From contig NZ_CP017481.1 of assembly GCF_002307355.1 (NCBI RefSeq), positions 3,162,001 to 3,226,000 of the forward strand: a stretch of 64,000 nucleotides of DNA. Reading direction: 5' to 3'. Shown piece after piece: positions 39,357 to 48,178 of the stretch. Both the position numbers and the translations under genes were made by a program. Source of the DNA: Pectobacterium polaris. GTDB lineage: Bacteria; Pseudomonadota; Gammaproteobacteria; Enterobacterales; Enterobacteriaceae. The first letter of the stretch is position 1, and every line of letters starts with the position of its first letter. The notes beneath the pieces are model-generated. The model was not told the DNA's origin and made no database searches. It was given only the letters and a program-made list of their open reading frames with translations.

Positions 39357-40354
39357 TTGAGCGCATCTGGTCTGGGCGGTCGCGGCTCTATTACCTGCTG
39401 CTGCCGCTTGCGTGGCTATACGGGCTCATCACGTTCTTGATTCGCCAGAGCTATCGACTGGGGTGGCGGAAAAGCTGGCGATCTCCTGTTCCCGTCGTGG
39501 TTGTGGGGAATCTGACGGCAGGCGGGAATGGGAAAACACCGGTCGTCATTTGGCTCGTCGAACAGCTGCAACGCAGAGGCTATCGTGTCGGTGTGGTGTC
39601 ACGCGGTTACGGTGGGAAAGCTGAACGTTATCCGCTGCTGCTGGATGAGTCGGTAACGACGGCGCAGGCCGGTGATGAGCCGGTGCTGATTTTTCAGCGT
39701 ACTGGTGCGCCTGTTGCGGTCGCCCCGCGTCGGCGGGATGCGGTGAGCGCATTATTGGCACAGCACACGCTAGATGTGGTGATCACCGACGATGGATTAC
39801 AGCACTATGCGTTGGAAAGAGATATCGAGCTAGTTGTGATTGACGGGATGCGGCGTTTTGGCAATGGATGGTGGCTGCCTGCTGGCCCAATGCGGGAAAG
39901 AGAAAGCCGTCTGGCGTCAGTGGATGCAGTCATTGTTAACGGCGGTACGCCGCGAGCAAACGAGATAGGCATGACATTAACGGCGGGTATGGCGGTTAAC
40001 TTGCTTTCTGGTGAATCACGACCGCTGCGCCAACTGCATGATGTCGTTGCGATGGCGGGCATCGGACATCCCCCGCGTTTTTTTGCGACGCTGCGTGATG
40101 CCGGTGTTAGCATTGCACGTGAAGTCGCCTTTGCTGACCATCAATCGTACCAGCCAGAACAGCTAGAACCGCTGACTCAGGATGCGATGCAGCCGCTGCT
40201 GATGACGGAAAAAGATGCCGTAAAATGTAAGGCATTTGCTCAGGATAACTGGTGGTATCTGCCCGTCGATGCCGTGCTGGCTGAGCCCTACGGCGCGCAA
40301 TTGCTCGACAAACTGGAAAATGTGCTTAATCGGAATGCGGGCAGTAGAACATAA
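39353..40354 (+). CDS. lpxK: Tetraacyldisaccharide 4'-kinase
   Basis: A 333-residue membrane-associated kinase that phosphorylates the lipid A precursor to lipid IVA. It has an N-terminal hydrophobic helix (about residues 12-30), a P-loop [16 protein letters not shown] and [23 protein letters not shown]. It starts within the msbA stop (ATGA). E. coli has ycaQ between lpxK and ycaR; it is absent here. Confidence 0.96.
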   Translation: MIERIWSGRSRLYYLLLPLAWLYGLITFLIRQSYRLGWRKSWRSPVPVVVVGNLTAGGNGKTPVVIWLVEQLQRRGYRVGVVSRGYGGKAERYPLLLDESVTTAQAGDEPVLIFQRTGAPVAVAPRRRDAVSALLAQHTLDVVITDDGLQHYALERDIELVVIDGMRRFGNGWWLPAGPMRERESRLASVDAVIVNGGTPRANEIGMTLTAGMAVNLLSGESRPLRQLHDVVAMAGIGHPPRFFATLRDAGVSIAREVAFADHQSYQPEQLEPLTQDAMQPLLMTEKDAVKCKAFAQDNWWYLPVDAVLAEPYGAQLLDKLENVLNRNAGSRT

Positions 40355-40465
40355 ATTGGTCTGCTACCACGGTTTCAGATATCCCTTGTGGGTATCACCT
40401 TATTAGATCGCTGCTGTAGCGAGAAAGAAAATATCGGTCATAGATCGGTCAAAGATGGAGGAAGC

Positions 40466-40648
40466 ATGGATCACCGTTTACTTGAGATTGTTGCCTGTCC
40501 TGTTTGTAATGGTCGGCTGTACTTTAATAAAGAGAAACTGGAACTGATATGCAAGGTCGATGGTTTGGCCTATCCGGTTCGTGATGGTATTCCTGTGCTG
40601 CTGGAAAACGAAGCGCGTAAACTCGGGGCTGATGAGATAACACAATGA
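40466..40648 (+). CDS. ycaR: Trm112-like zinc-ribbon protein YcaR
   Basis: A 60-residue UPF0434/Trm112-family protein. It starts [20 protein letters not shown] and has one CPVC motif and a further Cys (LICKVDG). The size equals E. coli YcaR. GGAGGAAGC just upstream supports ATG 40466; the in-frame start at 40388 gives an unlikely extension. It overlaps kdsB by four bases. Function in bacteria is not settled. Confidence 0.93.
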   Translation: MDHRLLEIVACPVCNGRLYFNKEKLELICKVDGLAYPVRDGIPVLLENEARKLGADEITQ

Positions 40649-41397
40649 CCTTTACTGTGATCATTCCTGCGCGTTTTGCGTCAAGCCGACTGCCGGGTAA
40701 ACCGTTGGCGGACATCAATGGCAAACCGATGGTCGTCCATGTGATGGAGCGGGCGCTGGAGTCGGGAGCACAGTGCGTTATTGTGGCCACCGATCATCCC
40801 GACGTCGCGGCTGCCGTACAGCAAGCTGGTGGCGAAGTGTGCCTGACCCGCGCCGATCATAATTCTGGTACAGAGCGTTTGGCTGAAGTCATCGAGCGTT
40901 ACGGTTTTACCGATGATGACATCATCGTGAACGTTCAGGGCGATGAGCCGCTTATTCCTTCCGTTATCATTCGTCAGGTGGCAGAAAATCTCGCTGCCAG
41001 TAAAGCAGGAATGGCAACGCTGGCGGTGCCGATTGAAACCAGCGAAGAAGCATTTAACCCGAATGCGGTAAAAGTCGTTACTGACGCTGAGGGATACGCT
41101 CTGTATTTTTCCCGAGCGACGATTCCCTGGGACAGAGAGCGTTTTGCTCAGTCTAAGGAAACCATTGGCGATCACTTCCTGCGTCATATCGGTATCTATG
41201 CTTACCGTGCGGGTTTTGTGCGTCGTTATGTCACTTGGGCGCCGAGTCAACTGGAGCAAATCGAGCTACTGGAGCAACTGCGCGTGCTGTGGTACGGCGA
41301 GAAGATTCATGTTGCGGTAGCCAAAGCCGTTCCTAGCGTCGGCGTGGATACCCCAGAAGATTTAGCCCGTGTACGGCAGGTCATGGCAGGTCAGTAA
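40645..41397 (+). CDS. kdsB: CMP-Kdo synthetase
   Basis: A 250-residue 3-deoxy-manno-octulosonate cytidylyltransferase activating Kdo for inner-core LPS. Nucleotidyltransferase motifs are [36 protein letters not shown], and [17 protein letters not shown] 40645 overlaps the ycaR stop. A strong stem-loop follows at 41433-41465. Confidence 0.97.
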   Translation: MTFTVIIPARFASSRLPGKPLADINGKPMVVHVMERALESGAQCVIVATDHPDVAAAVQQAGGEVCLTRADHNSGTERLAEVIERYGFTDDDIIVNVQGDEPLIPSVIIRQVAENLAASKAGMATLAVPIETSEEAFNPNAVKVVTDAEGYALYFSRATIPWDRERFAQSKETIGDHFLRHIGIYAYRAGFVRRYVTWAPSQLEQIELLEQLRVLWYGEKIHVAVAKAVPSVGVDTPEDLARVRQVMAGQ

Positions 41398-41432
41398 CAC
41401 CAGCCACACCCGCCTGTTATAAGCACGTCATG

Positions 41433-41465
41433 GGGGAATCTATTCTTTCCGGAATAGATTTTCCC
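41433..41465 (+). terminator. Stem-loop downstream of kdsB
   Basis: A 9-bp stem (41437-41445 with 41452-41460) extended by GGG/CCC after a bulge, followed by TATAACG rather than a T-run. Confidence 0.45.
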
Positions 41466-41649
41466 TATAACGTCTGTCTTAATACGACATATTATCTTTT
41501 AAATTATTTAGCACTTATTTAGATAAGTATTCTTAAAAATTCTCAAATTACGCTACGTCGCTTTATTCATGCGGATGGCTTATTCCCATGATGAATTAAA
41601 TCGTCGCGAGTGGAACTTTTATTTTCATAGTTAAATGCTACTATCAATT

Positions 41650-41674
41650 CGCCATGTTTTCGCATGGCGTTTTT
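41650..41674 (+). terminator. Intrinsic terminator in the pectate lyase leader
   Basis: CGCCATG, six bases, CATGGCG, then TTTTT: a perfect 7-bp stem and T-run. It ends only 27 bases before the lyase start codon at 41702, so any promoter further upstream would read through it. It may be an attenuator or an end point for upstream transcripts. Confidence 0.75.
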
Positions 41675-41701
41675 GTTATTTCAACTAAGGACGGTAATGA
41701 T

Positions 41702-43015
41702 ATGAATGCTAAACGTTACATCGCAAAAATTCTTCTCGGCGGTATGTTAATGGGGGCTGCCGCGGGCAGCAGCGCGGCGGTTTATTACATGGCCCCCAAC
41801 GGCAACGACGCGAATAACGGCAGTAAAAATTCCCCCTGGAAAACAATCGACCGCGCACAGAAAACATTAAACCCTGGCGACCGCCTGTGGATCCGTGGCG
41901 GTAAATACGTGTTTACCAAAGGGCTAAACGTCTGTACGACGCGTACCGATGTGGTGAATGCGATTACGCTGAGTAAGAGCGGCACTGAAGGTAAGCGTAT
42001 TGAGTATTGGGCATCTAGCGGGGAAGTGCCGATTTTTGATTTCAGCCAGATGCAGGATGATTGCCGAGTTAAAGGGTTCAACGTCGTTGCAGATTGGGTT
42101 TCCGTAAAAGGACTGGAAATAACCGGTGTCCCACAGCGTAATAACCTTAACCATGAGTCCTGGGGTGTGTGGATAAGGGGCAGCAATAATATATTCGAGC
42201 AGTTGAATATTCACCATATTATGGGAACGGGGCTGTTCATCCAGCGTGGGGGGAATAACCTGGTATTGAATAGTGACTCTCACCATAATTACGATCCATT
42301 GACCTCTAATGGTGCTGGCCAAAGCGGAGATGGTTTTGGTGCGCATATCCCAGCTAACCAACCGGGTAATATTTTCCGCGGTTGCCGGGCATGGTCAAAC
42401 TCGGATGATGGCTTCGATTTAATTAATGCCTATTCTCCAGTATTGATTGAAAATTCCTGGGCCTGGTCACACGGTTATTTACCGGGGACGACACAATCAC
42501 TGGCTGCGGGTAACGGCAATGGTTTTAAAATCGGTGGCTACGGCGGCGTTTATGTGGCGAATGCGGTGAAACATACCGTGCGTAACTCGGTTGCATTTTT
42601 AAATAAAGCGGCCGGTTTTTATGCCAATCACCATCCGGTAGCGAACGATTTCTTCAACAACACGGGCTATAAAAATAACCCGAACTTTAATATCCGCGGC
42701 ATCGATGCAAACGGAAAAGCGATTGGGCTGGGTACGCTACGCAACAACGTTTCTCACGGTGGGAAAGACCTGTCGTTCTCTGATGGCGCGAACATGCGCT
42801 ATAACTCGTGGGATCTGAAAATTGCGGTATCAGATTCTGACTTCGAGAGCGTTTCCGTGACCGGATGGGACGCACCGCGTCAGGCTGACGGCAGTTTGCC
42901 AGTACTGAAGAGCCTGCGTCTTGCTTCAGGCAGTGCGCTGATCAACAAGGGTGGGGATGTCAAACTACCTTACAAAGGTTCAGCCCCAGACCTGGGTGCC
43001 TTCGAACGCGAATAA
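41702..43015 (+). CDS. Family 9 pectate lyase (PelL-like), secreted
   Basis: A 437-residue polysaccharide lyase family 9 protein. The signal peptide is about 1-26 (MNAKRYIAKILLGGMLMGAAAGSSAA). The right-handed beta-helix shows FRGCRAWSNSDDGFDLIN, whose acidic residues bind calcium in Dickeya PelL/Pel9A, then GNGNGFKIGGYGG with the likely catalytic lysine. The C-terminal GSAPDLGAFERE is nearly the end of Dickeya PelL (425 residues). It would cleave pectate by beta-elimination during plant maceration. ATG 41702 follows TAAGGACGGTA. It lies between kdsB and ycbJ, a boundary without such a gene in E. coli, so it is an insertion. Confidence 0.9.
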   Translation: MNAKRYIAKILLGGMLMGAAAGSSAAVYYMAPNGNDANNGSKNSPWKTIDRAQKTLNPGDRLWIRGGKYVFTKGLNVCTTRTDVVNAITLSKSGTEGKRIEYWASSGEVPIFDFSQMQDDCRVKGFNVVADWVSVKGLEITGVPQRNNLNHESWGVWIRGSNNIFEQLNIHHIMGTGLFIQRGGNNLVLNSDSHHNYDPLTSNGAGQSGDGFGAHIPANQPGNIFRGCRAWSNSDDGFDLINAYSPVLIENSWAWSHGYLPGTTQSLAAGNGNGFKIGGYGGVYVANAVKHTVRNSVAFLNKAAGFYANHHPVANDFFNNTGYKNNPNFNIRGIDANGKAIGLGTLRNNVSHGGKDLSFSDGANMRYNSWDLKIAVSDSDFESVSVTGWDAPRQADGSLPVLKSLRLASGSALINKGGDVKLPYKGSAPDLGAFERE

Positions 43016-43048
43016 TGGCAGTGTGTTAACGCACTAGCCTGTCACTCA

Positions 43049-43080
43049 CGATATTCCCTGCTGACGAGCAGGGAATATCG
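43049..43080. terminator. Long hairpin after the pectate lyase gene
   Basis: A perfect 14-bp stem (43049-43062 with 43067-43080) with a GACG loop, 33 bases after the stop. There is no T-run. Confidence 0.6.
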
Positions 43081-43128
43081 CTGCAACAACCTCAACAGAG
43101 CGTGCGCCTGCCGTCATTACTCCTCGCT

Positions 43129-43255
43129 TATACTCTAAATAATTCGAGTTTCAGGCAGGCGGCAAGCGAAGGAATCCCGATGAGCTTACATAGGTAAGTG
43201 ATTCGGGTGACTGAACGATGCCAACGCACATGCAACTTGAAGTATGACGAGTATA
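43129..43255. repeat. Interspersed repeat copy (short form, inverted orientation)
   Basis: 127 bp bounded by TATACTC and GAGTATA (terminal inverted repeats). It reads from TAAATAATTCGAGTT through GGAATCCCGATGAGC and TAAGTGATTCGGGTGA to GCAACTTGAAGTATGACGAG. This is the reverse orientation and lacks the inner block of the copy at 60812-61010. No ORF. Confidence 0.75.
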
Positions 43256-43339
43256 TTTGATCTGCGTTGAAGTATTTGTCATCCGCTCGCCGCATCATGG
43301 TGAATGGAGCTATTTGGCTCAACTCAGGTATAGCCGTTT

Positions 43340-44233
43340 ATGGAACAATTGAAATCGGAACTCAGTACGGTGTTGGGGGAAAGCCTCAGCCGGCTTGAGC
43401 GCATAAGCGAACAGCCCTATGCGGATCTGTATGCCTTGTATGATAAAGAAGGCAACGCGATGCCTTTGTTGGCTAAAAGTTATGTTTGTCAGGGCGTGGC
43501 GCAGCAGGAAGCCTACAAACTTTCGATGCTGGCGCGTGAAGGCGACGTACGTTTGCCAACCGTTTATGGACTGGTGTTGACGCAACAGCAGCCTTATCGG
43601 GAACTGCTGCTGATTGAGCGCTTGCGCGGCGTGTCGGTGGAAGCGCCGCCAAGAAACGGCCAGCGCTGGACGCTGCTGATGGACCAAATTGTTGAGAATG
43701 TATTGGCTTGGCACCGAATTGATAGCCATGGCTGCGTCGGTTCCGTGGACAGTACGCAGGACAATGATTGGTTCAGCTGGTACCAACAGCGTCTGGAAGT
43801 CCTGTGGTCCACGTTGCTCAATGTCAATGCGCCGCAGCTTACGCAGCAGGATCGGAGCGTACTTTATCGTTCGCGCCAGTGCTTAGAGATGTTGTTTGAC
43901 GATTTCGAAGATGGCTGTGTGTTGGTTCACGGTAACCTGTCGCTGCGCAGTATGTTGAAGGATGCACGTAGCGATCAGCTATTGGCAATGATCAATCCGG
44001 GAATGATGCTGTGGGCACCGAGAGAGTATGAACTCTTCCGGCTTTGTGAATCCGGTATGCCGGAGCAGCTGCTTTATCACTATCTGAAACAGGCACCAGT
44101 ATCAGAGTCCTTTGTCTACCGGCGCTGGCTATATGTCATTTGGGAAGCCGTCTCCCGCTATATCCACACGGGACAGCTAGACCGTCAGCTATTTGATGTG
44201 GCTTCCCGAGAGCTATCTCCCTGGTTGGAGTGA
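43340..44233 (+). CDS. ycbJ: Aminoglycoside phosphotransferase-like protein YcbJ (likely pseudokinase)
   Basis: A 297-residue protein with an APH/choline-kinase-like fold, the same length as E. coli YcbJ, function unknown. The Brenner-type catalytic motif, normally H-x-D-x-x-x-x-N, reads HGNLSLRSM here: Asp becomes Asn and the distal Asn becomes Ser. The metal-binding D-F-G-like segment reads INPGMMLWAPREYEL. These changes argue against ordinary kinase activity. It is convergent with elyC; their 3' ends overlap by 49 bases. Gene order ycbJ-elyC-cmoM-mukFEB is as in E. coli. Confidence 0.9.
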   Translation: MEQLKSELSTVLGESLSRLERISEQPYADLYALYDKEGNAMPLLAKSYVCQGVAQQEAYKLSMLAREGDVRLPTVYGLVLTQQQPYRELLLIERLRGVSVEAPPRNGQRWTLLMDQIVENVLAWHRIDSHGCVGSVDSTQDNDWFSWYQQRLEVLWSTLLNVNAPQLTQQDRSVLYRSRQCLEMLFDDFEDGCVLVHGNLSLRSMLKDARSDQLLAMINPGMMLWAPREYELFRLCESGMPEQLLYHYLKQAPVSESFVYRRWLYVIWEAVSRYIHTGQLDRQLFDVASRELSPWLE

Positions 44234-45033
44234 GCCTGCGGTTGTTCCGCGTCGTGGGGTGCTGCCGAGGTTCCCTTCAGTGCCTGCCAGAGGCGACCGA
44301 GCGTTTCGTACCAGGCTCGTTCGCTGTGCGATAAATAGTAAGCGGAAGGGAATACTTTTTCCCACGGGTTAAGCGCAGAGGTAATCGCCATCTGATTTGC
44401 TGGCGCAGGAATCGGCGCTAACCCCTGAGTCTGGAAGAATCGAATGGCGCGAGGCAAATGGTTGGCTGAGGTCACCAGCAAGAAAGGGCGATCGCCAACA
44501 ATCTTAGCGGTTGCAGCCGCTTCTTCTTCCGTATCTCTTGGCGTATCCAGAATGACGATATCCTGCTGGGGAATACCCAAACTTTCGGCGACCAGCGCCG
44601 CGGTTTTCGCACTGCTAACAGGGTTACCCTGTGCGGCTCCACCGGTAAAAATCAACTTTGCGCCGGGATTGGCATGATAAAGGCGAACGCCTTCCGTGAC
44701 GCGCGGGAGGCTGTTGCTGATGAGATTAGAACTGGGTGCCCATTCCGCGTTATAGGTATATCCCCCGCCTAACACGACAATATATTCGGCTTTGCTCGTC
44801 TGCGGCGTTGGCCGCCAGGTTGGGTAGTGTGATTCCAGTGGTAACAACAGTCGATCGGCAACAGGCTGTAGGCTGAGCAGAATAAGCATCAGCCAACTGG
44901 CTAATATTATCGCTTTTCCCGTGCGCTGCCGCTGGGTAAACCAAAGCAGCAACAGACCAACACCCATCAGAAGTAATAGCAATGGCAGGGGCTGAAGAAG
45001 GCCACCGGCGAACTTTTTGAGTGTGAAAAGCAT
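44185..45033 (-). CDS. elyC: Envelope biogenesis factor ElyC (DUF218)
   Basis: A 282-residue inner-membrane protein (E. coli YcbC/ElyC, 259), needed for normal peptidoglycan and lipid carrier use at low temperature. Two hydrophobic helices in the first ~60 residues are followed by the DUF218 domain: YIVVLGGGYTYNAEW, KLIFTGGAAQGNPVSSAKTAALVAESLG, ILDTPRDTEEEAAATA and LLVTSANHLPRAIRFFQ. The C-terminus is longer than in E. coli by ~20 polar residues and lies over the end of ycbJ. Confidence 0.93.
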   Translation of the reverse strand: MLFTLKKFAGGLLQPLPLLLLLMGVGLLLLWFTQRQRTGKAIILASWLMLILLSLQPVADRLLLPLESHYPTWRPTPQTSKAEYIVVLGGGYTYNAEWAPSSNLISNSLPRVTEGVRLYHANPGAKLIFTGGAAQGNPVSSAKTAALVAESLGIPQQDIVILDTPRDTEEEAAATAKIVGDRPFLLVTSANHLPRAIRFFQTQGLAPIPAPANQMAITSALNPWEKVFPSAYYLSHSERAWYETLGRLWQALKGTSAAPHDAEQPQAHSNQGDSSREATSNS

Positions 45034-45200
45034 AAAATTGCATTCCTTTTGAGTGAAAAAACCGCATCCGGGAAGATATCATGCGGTAAGGCCATTTATT
45101 CTAAGCCAGCCTGTGCCAAAATGGCAGGCTGGAAAAAAATCGCATCGCGCAGACATGTCCTGCACGAGATCCCCGTTTATATGATGCGGAACAATGACTG

Positions 45201-45986
45201 ATGCAGGATCGCAATTTTAACGATATCGCCGAAAAATTTGCTCAGAATATCTATGGCACGACGAAGGGGAGACTTCGGCTGGCGGTATTGTGGCAGGATC
45301 TTAGCGATCTTTTGACCCGACTCCCGGCACGGCCTTTGCGCATCCTTGATGCGGGAGGCGGTGAAGGGCAGATGGCCTGTCGTTTGGCGGCTTTAGGACA
45401 TCAGGTATTGTTGTGCGATGTTTCCGGTGAGATGATTCAGCGCGCCAAAAATGCGGCAGCGGAGCAGGGCGTTACCCATAATATGCGTTTTGTGCAGTGT
45501 GCCGCACAGGATATCGCGCAATATATGGATAGCCCCGCCGATCTGATATTGTTCCATGCGGTGCTGGAATGGGTCGCGCAACCGCAGCAGGTGCTGAAAA
45601 CACTGTACGATAGCCTGTCGCCGGGTGGCGCATTGTCCCTGATGTTCTATAACCATCATGGGCTGTTGATGCGTAACATGGTGGTGGGCAACTTTGATTA
45701 TGTTCAGGCCGGAATGCCTAAGGGCAAACGGCGCTCGCTCTCGCCAGATCACCCGCTGAACCCGCAAGACGTGTACGGCTGGCTTGATGAGATGGGGCTG
45801 ACCATTAGCGGGAAAACGGGCGTGCGCGTGTTTCATGACTACTTGAAAAACAAACAGCAGCAAGTTGAGAAATTTGACGACATTCTGGAGATTGAACAGC
45901 GGTATTGTCGGCAAGAGCCTTTTGTGAGTTTGGGCCGTTATATCCATGTCATGGCGCATAAACCCCATTTGAAGGATGCATTATGA
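45201..45986 (+). CDS. cmoM: tRNA 5-carboxymethoxyuridine methyltransferase
   Basis: A 261-residue SAM-dependent methyltransferase (SmtA/CmoM), the E. coli length. It methylates cmo5U34 to mcmo5U34 in some tRNAs. Motif I is [20 protein letters not shown], then [14 protein letters not shown], and [21 protein letters not shown]. It overlaps mukF by four bases (ATGA) and heads the mukFEB operon. Confidence 0.96.
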   Translation: MQDRNFNDIAEKFAQNIYGTTKGRLRLAVLWQDLSDLLTRLPARPLRILDAGGGEGQMACRLAALGHQVLLCDVSGEMIQRAKNAAAEQGVTHNMRFVQCAAQDIAQYMDSPADLILFHAVLEWVAQPQQVLKTLYDSLSPGGALSLMFYNHHGLLMRNMVVGNFDYVQAGMPKGKRRSLSPDHPLNPQDVYGWLDEMGLTISGKTGVRVFHDYLKNKQQQVEKFDDILEIEQRYCRQEPFVSLGRYIHVMAHKPHLKDAL

Positions 45987-47308
45987 GTGATTTTTCCCAG
46001 ACTGTACCCGAACTGGTCGCCTGGGCACGAAAAAACGATTTCTCCATTTCCCTTCCCACCGAACGCCTGGCGTTTTTGATGGCGATTGCCACGCTTAACG
46101 GCGAACGCATGGATGGTGAAATGAGTGAAGGTGAGCTGATTGATGCCTTCCGTCATGTGAGTCAGGGATTTGATCAGACGAACGAAACCATTACCCTTCG
46201 CGCCAATAACGCGATTAACGATCTGGTGCGCCAGCGCTTGCTTAACCGCTTTACCAGCGAGCAGGCCGAAGGTAATGCGATTTATCGTCTGACGCCGCTG
46301 GGGATTGGCATTACCGATTATTACATTCGGCAGCGTGAGTTCTCGACGCTGCGCCTTTCCATGCAGCTCTCTATCGTGGCGCAAGAACTCAGTCGCGCAG
46401 CCGATGCGGCGGAGGAAGACGGCGATGAATTTCACTGGCACCGCAACGTATTTGCGCCACTGAAATATTCCGTTGCAGAAATTTTTGACAGTATCGATCT
46501 GTCACAGCGTGTGATGGATGAGCAGCAGCAGGGCGTTAAAGATGATATCGCCGCGCTGTTAAATCAGGACTGGCGAGCCGCGATCAGTAGCTGTGAACAA
46601 CTGCTGACGGAAACGTCATCGACGCTGCGTGAGCTACAGGATACGCTGGAAGCCGCAGGCGACAAATTGCAGACGAGCCTGTTGAGCATTCAGGATGCGA
46701 TTATGAATAATCCGCATAATCTGGAGTTTGTCGACAAGCTGGTGTTTGACCTGCAAAACAAACTCGACCGCATTGTGAGTTGGGGACAGCAGACGATAGA
46801 TCTGTGGATTGGTTACGACCGCCACGTACATAAGTTTATCCGTACCGCGATTGATATGGATAAAAACCGCGTCTTTGCCCAGCGGTTGCGTCAGTCGGTG
46901 CAGAGCTATTTCGATAGCCCTTGGGCGCTGACGTTCGCCAACGCGGATCGCCTGCTGGATATGCGCGACGAAGAACTGACGCTGCGTAGTGAAGAAGTCA
47001 CCGGTGAACTGCCGCCGGAACTGGAATACGAAGAATTTAGTGAAATGCGCGAGCAGCTGATCGCGCTAGTCGAGCAGGCGTTGCATAAATATAAAGCGCA
47101 ACAGATTCCGCTGGATTTGAGTGAAGTGATGCGTGAGTACCTCGCGCAGCATCCTCGCTCGCGGCATTTTGATGTTGCCCGAATCGTGGTCGACCAGGCA
47201 GTACGTCTGGGCGTAGCCGAAACAGATTTCACCGGATTGCCTGCATTGTGGCAGGCGATCAATGATTACGGAGCCAAGGTACAGGCCCATGTCATCGACA
47301 AATATTGA
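45983..47308 (+). CDS. mukF: Chromosome condensation kleisin MukF
   Basis: A 441-residue kleisin of the MukBEF condensin, linking MukB heads and binding MukE. The N-terminal winged-helix dimerisation domain (about 1-115), the helical middle with the MukB neck-binding part, and a C-terminal winged helix ([32 protein letters not shown]) are visible. It shares 4 bases with cmoM and 20 with mukE. Confidence 0.97.
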   Translation: MSDFSQTVPELVAWARKNDFSISLPTERLAFLMAIATLNGERMDGEMSEGELIDAFRHVSQGFDQTNETITLRANNAINDLVRQRLLNRFTSEQAEGNAIYRLTPLGIGITDYYIRQREFSTLRLSMQLSIVAQELSRAADAAEEDGDEFHWHRNVFAPLKYSVAEIFDSIDLSQRVMDEQQQGVKDDIAALLNQDWRAAISSCEQLLTETSSTLRELQDTLEAAGDKLQTSLLSIQDAIMNNPHNLEFVDKLVFDLQNKLDRIVSWGQQTIDLWIGYDRHVHKFIRTAIDMDKNRVFAQRLRQSVQSYFDSPWALTFANADRLLDMRDEELTLRSEEVTGELPPELEYEEFSEMREQLIALVEQALHKYKAQQIPLDLSEVMREYLAQHPRSRHFDVARIVVDQAVRLGVAETDFTGLPALWQAINDYGAKVQAHVIDKY

Positions 47309-48011
47309 ACAATTTATGCCAGTGAAGCTGGCAACCGCGCTGTCGAATAACCTCTTTCCTGCGCTGGACAGCCACTTGCGCGCCGGGCGTCATGTTGGCA
47401 TTGAAGAACTGGAGAACCATGTATTTTTGATGGATTTCCAGGACGTGCTGGAAGAGTTCTACAGCCGTTACAACGTAGAGCTGATTCGCGCGCCGGAAGG
47501 ATTCTTCTATCTGCGTCCGCGTTCTACCACGCTGATCCCGCGCTCGGTACTGTCTGAGCTGGATATGATGGTAGGGAAAATTCTCTGCTATCTCTATCTG
47601 AGCCCAGAGCGTTTGGCGCACGAAGGCATTTTCAGCCAGCAGGAGCTGTATGAAGAGCTGCTGAGTCTGGCGGATGAAAGCAAACTGCTGAAGCTGGTTA
47701 ACCAGCGTTCTACCGGTTCCGATCTGGATCGCCAAAAATTGCAGGAAAAAGTCAGAACGTCGCTTAACCGCTTACGTCGGTTAGGCATGATCTACTTTAT
47801 GGGCAATGACAGCAGCAAATTCAGAATTACTGAATCGGTGTTCCGCTTCGGAGCTGATGTGCGCAGCGGCGATGATGCCCGCGAAGCACAGCTACGCATG
47901 ATTCGCGATGGTGAAGCGATGCCTGTTGAAGGTAGTTTGTCGCTGAAAGATGACAGCGACGACAATGATCGCACCGATGATACCGCGCCAGAAACGGGCG
48001 AGGATGAATAA
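47289..48011 (+). CDS. mukE: Chromosome partition protein MukE
   Basis: A 240-residue winged-helix kite subunit of MukBEF. ATG 47289 gives [18 protein letters not shown], matching E. coli MukE (234); the in-frame start at 47262 lies inside mukF. The tail is acidic ([20 protein letters not shown]). Unlike E. coli, where mukE and mukB are contiguous, 167 bases separate the stop from mukB here, most of them a repeat element. Confidence 0.97.
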   Translation: MSSTNIEQFMPVKLATALSNNLFPALDSHLRAGRHVGIEELENHVFLMDFQDVLEEFYSRYNVELIRAPEGFFYLRPRSTTLIPRSVLSELDMMVGKILCYLYLSPERLAHEGIFSQQELYEELLSLADESKLLKLVNQRSTGSDLDRQKLQEKVRTSLNRLRRLGMIYFMGNDSSKFRITESVFRFGADVRSGDDAREAQLRMIRDGEAMPVEGSLSLKDDSDDNDRTDDTAPETGEDE

Positions 48012-48156
48012 GAGCTTATCCCATTAGAGCTATTTCATTTGCCATTTTGAACCTGGGCAGTGCTCGAAATCCTCACGTGCTACGTGTACGCTCCGGTTTC
48101 TGCGCGCTGTCCGTGTCCAAACTGACTGCACCAATAACGCCTACTGGGATGGGCTC
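48012..48156. mobile_element. MITE-like repeat between mukE and mukB
   Basis: About 145 bp bounded by imperfect inverted ends: GAGCTTATCCCATT (48012-48025) and ACTGGGATGGGCTC (48143-48156), 11 of 14 positions pairing. The middle (TTGCCATTTTGAACCTGGGC ... GTGTACGCTCCGG) resembles a small interspersed repeat I recall from Pectobacterium and related genera. It has no ORF and no transposase. It begins directly at the mukE stop. Confidence 0.6.
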
Positions 48157-48178
48157 TACGTGTTGAGGATGAACAGGA

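Larger units (their letters stand above)
41398..41701. other. Intergenic region kdsB-pectate lyase
   Basis: About 304 bases. It holds a hairpin after kdsB (41433-41465), an AT-rich middle probably containing the lyase promoter, and an intrinsic terminator at 41650-41674 just before the lyase gene. I could not identify a convincing KdgR operator. Confidence 0.55.

Noticed and set aside
41611..41628. KdgR-like operator before the pectate lyase
   Set aside because: Right half TTTCAT is good, but the halves are two bases too far apart and the left half is poor compared with the consensus.
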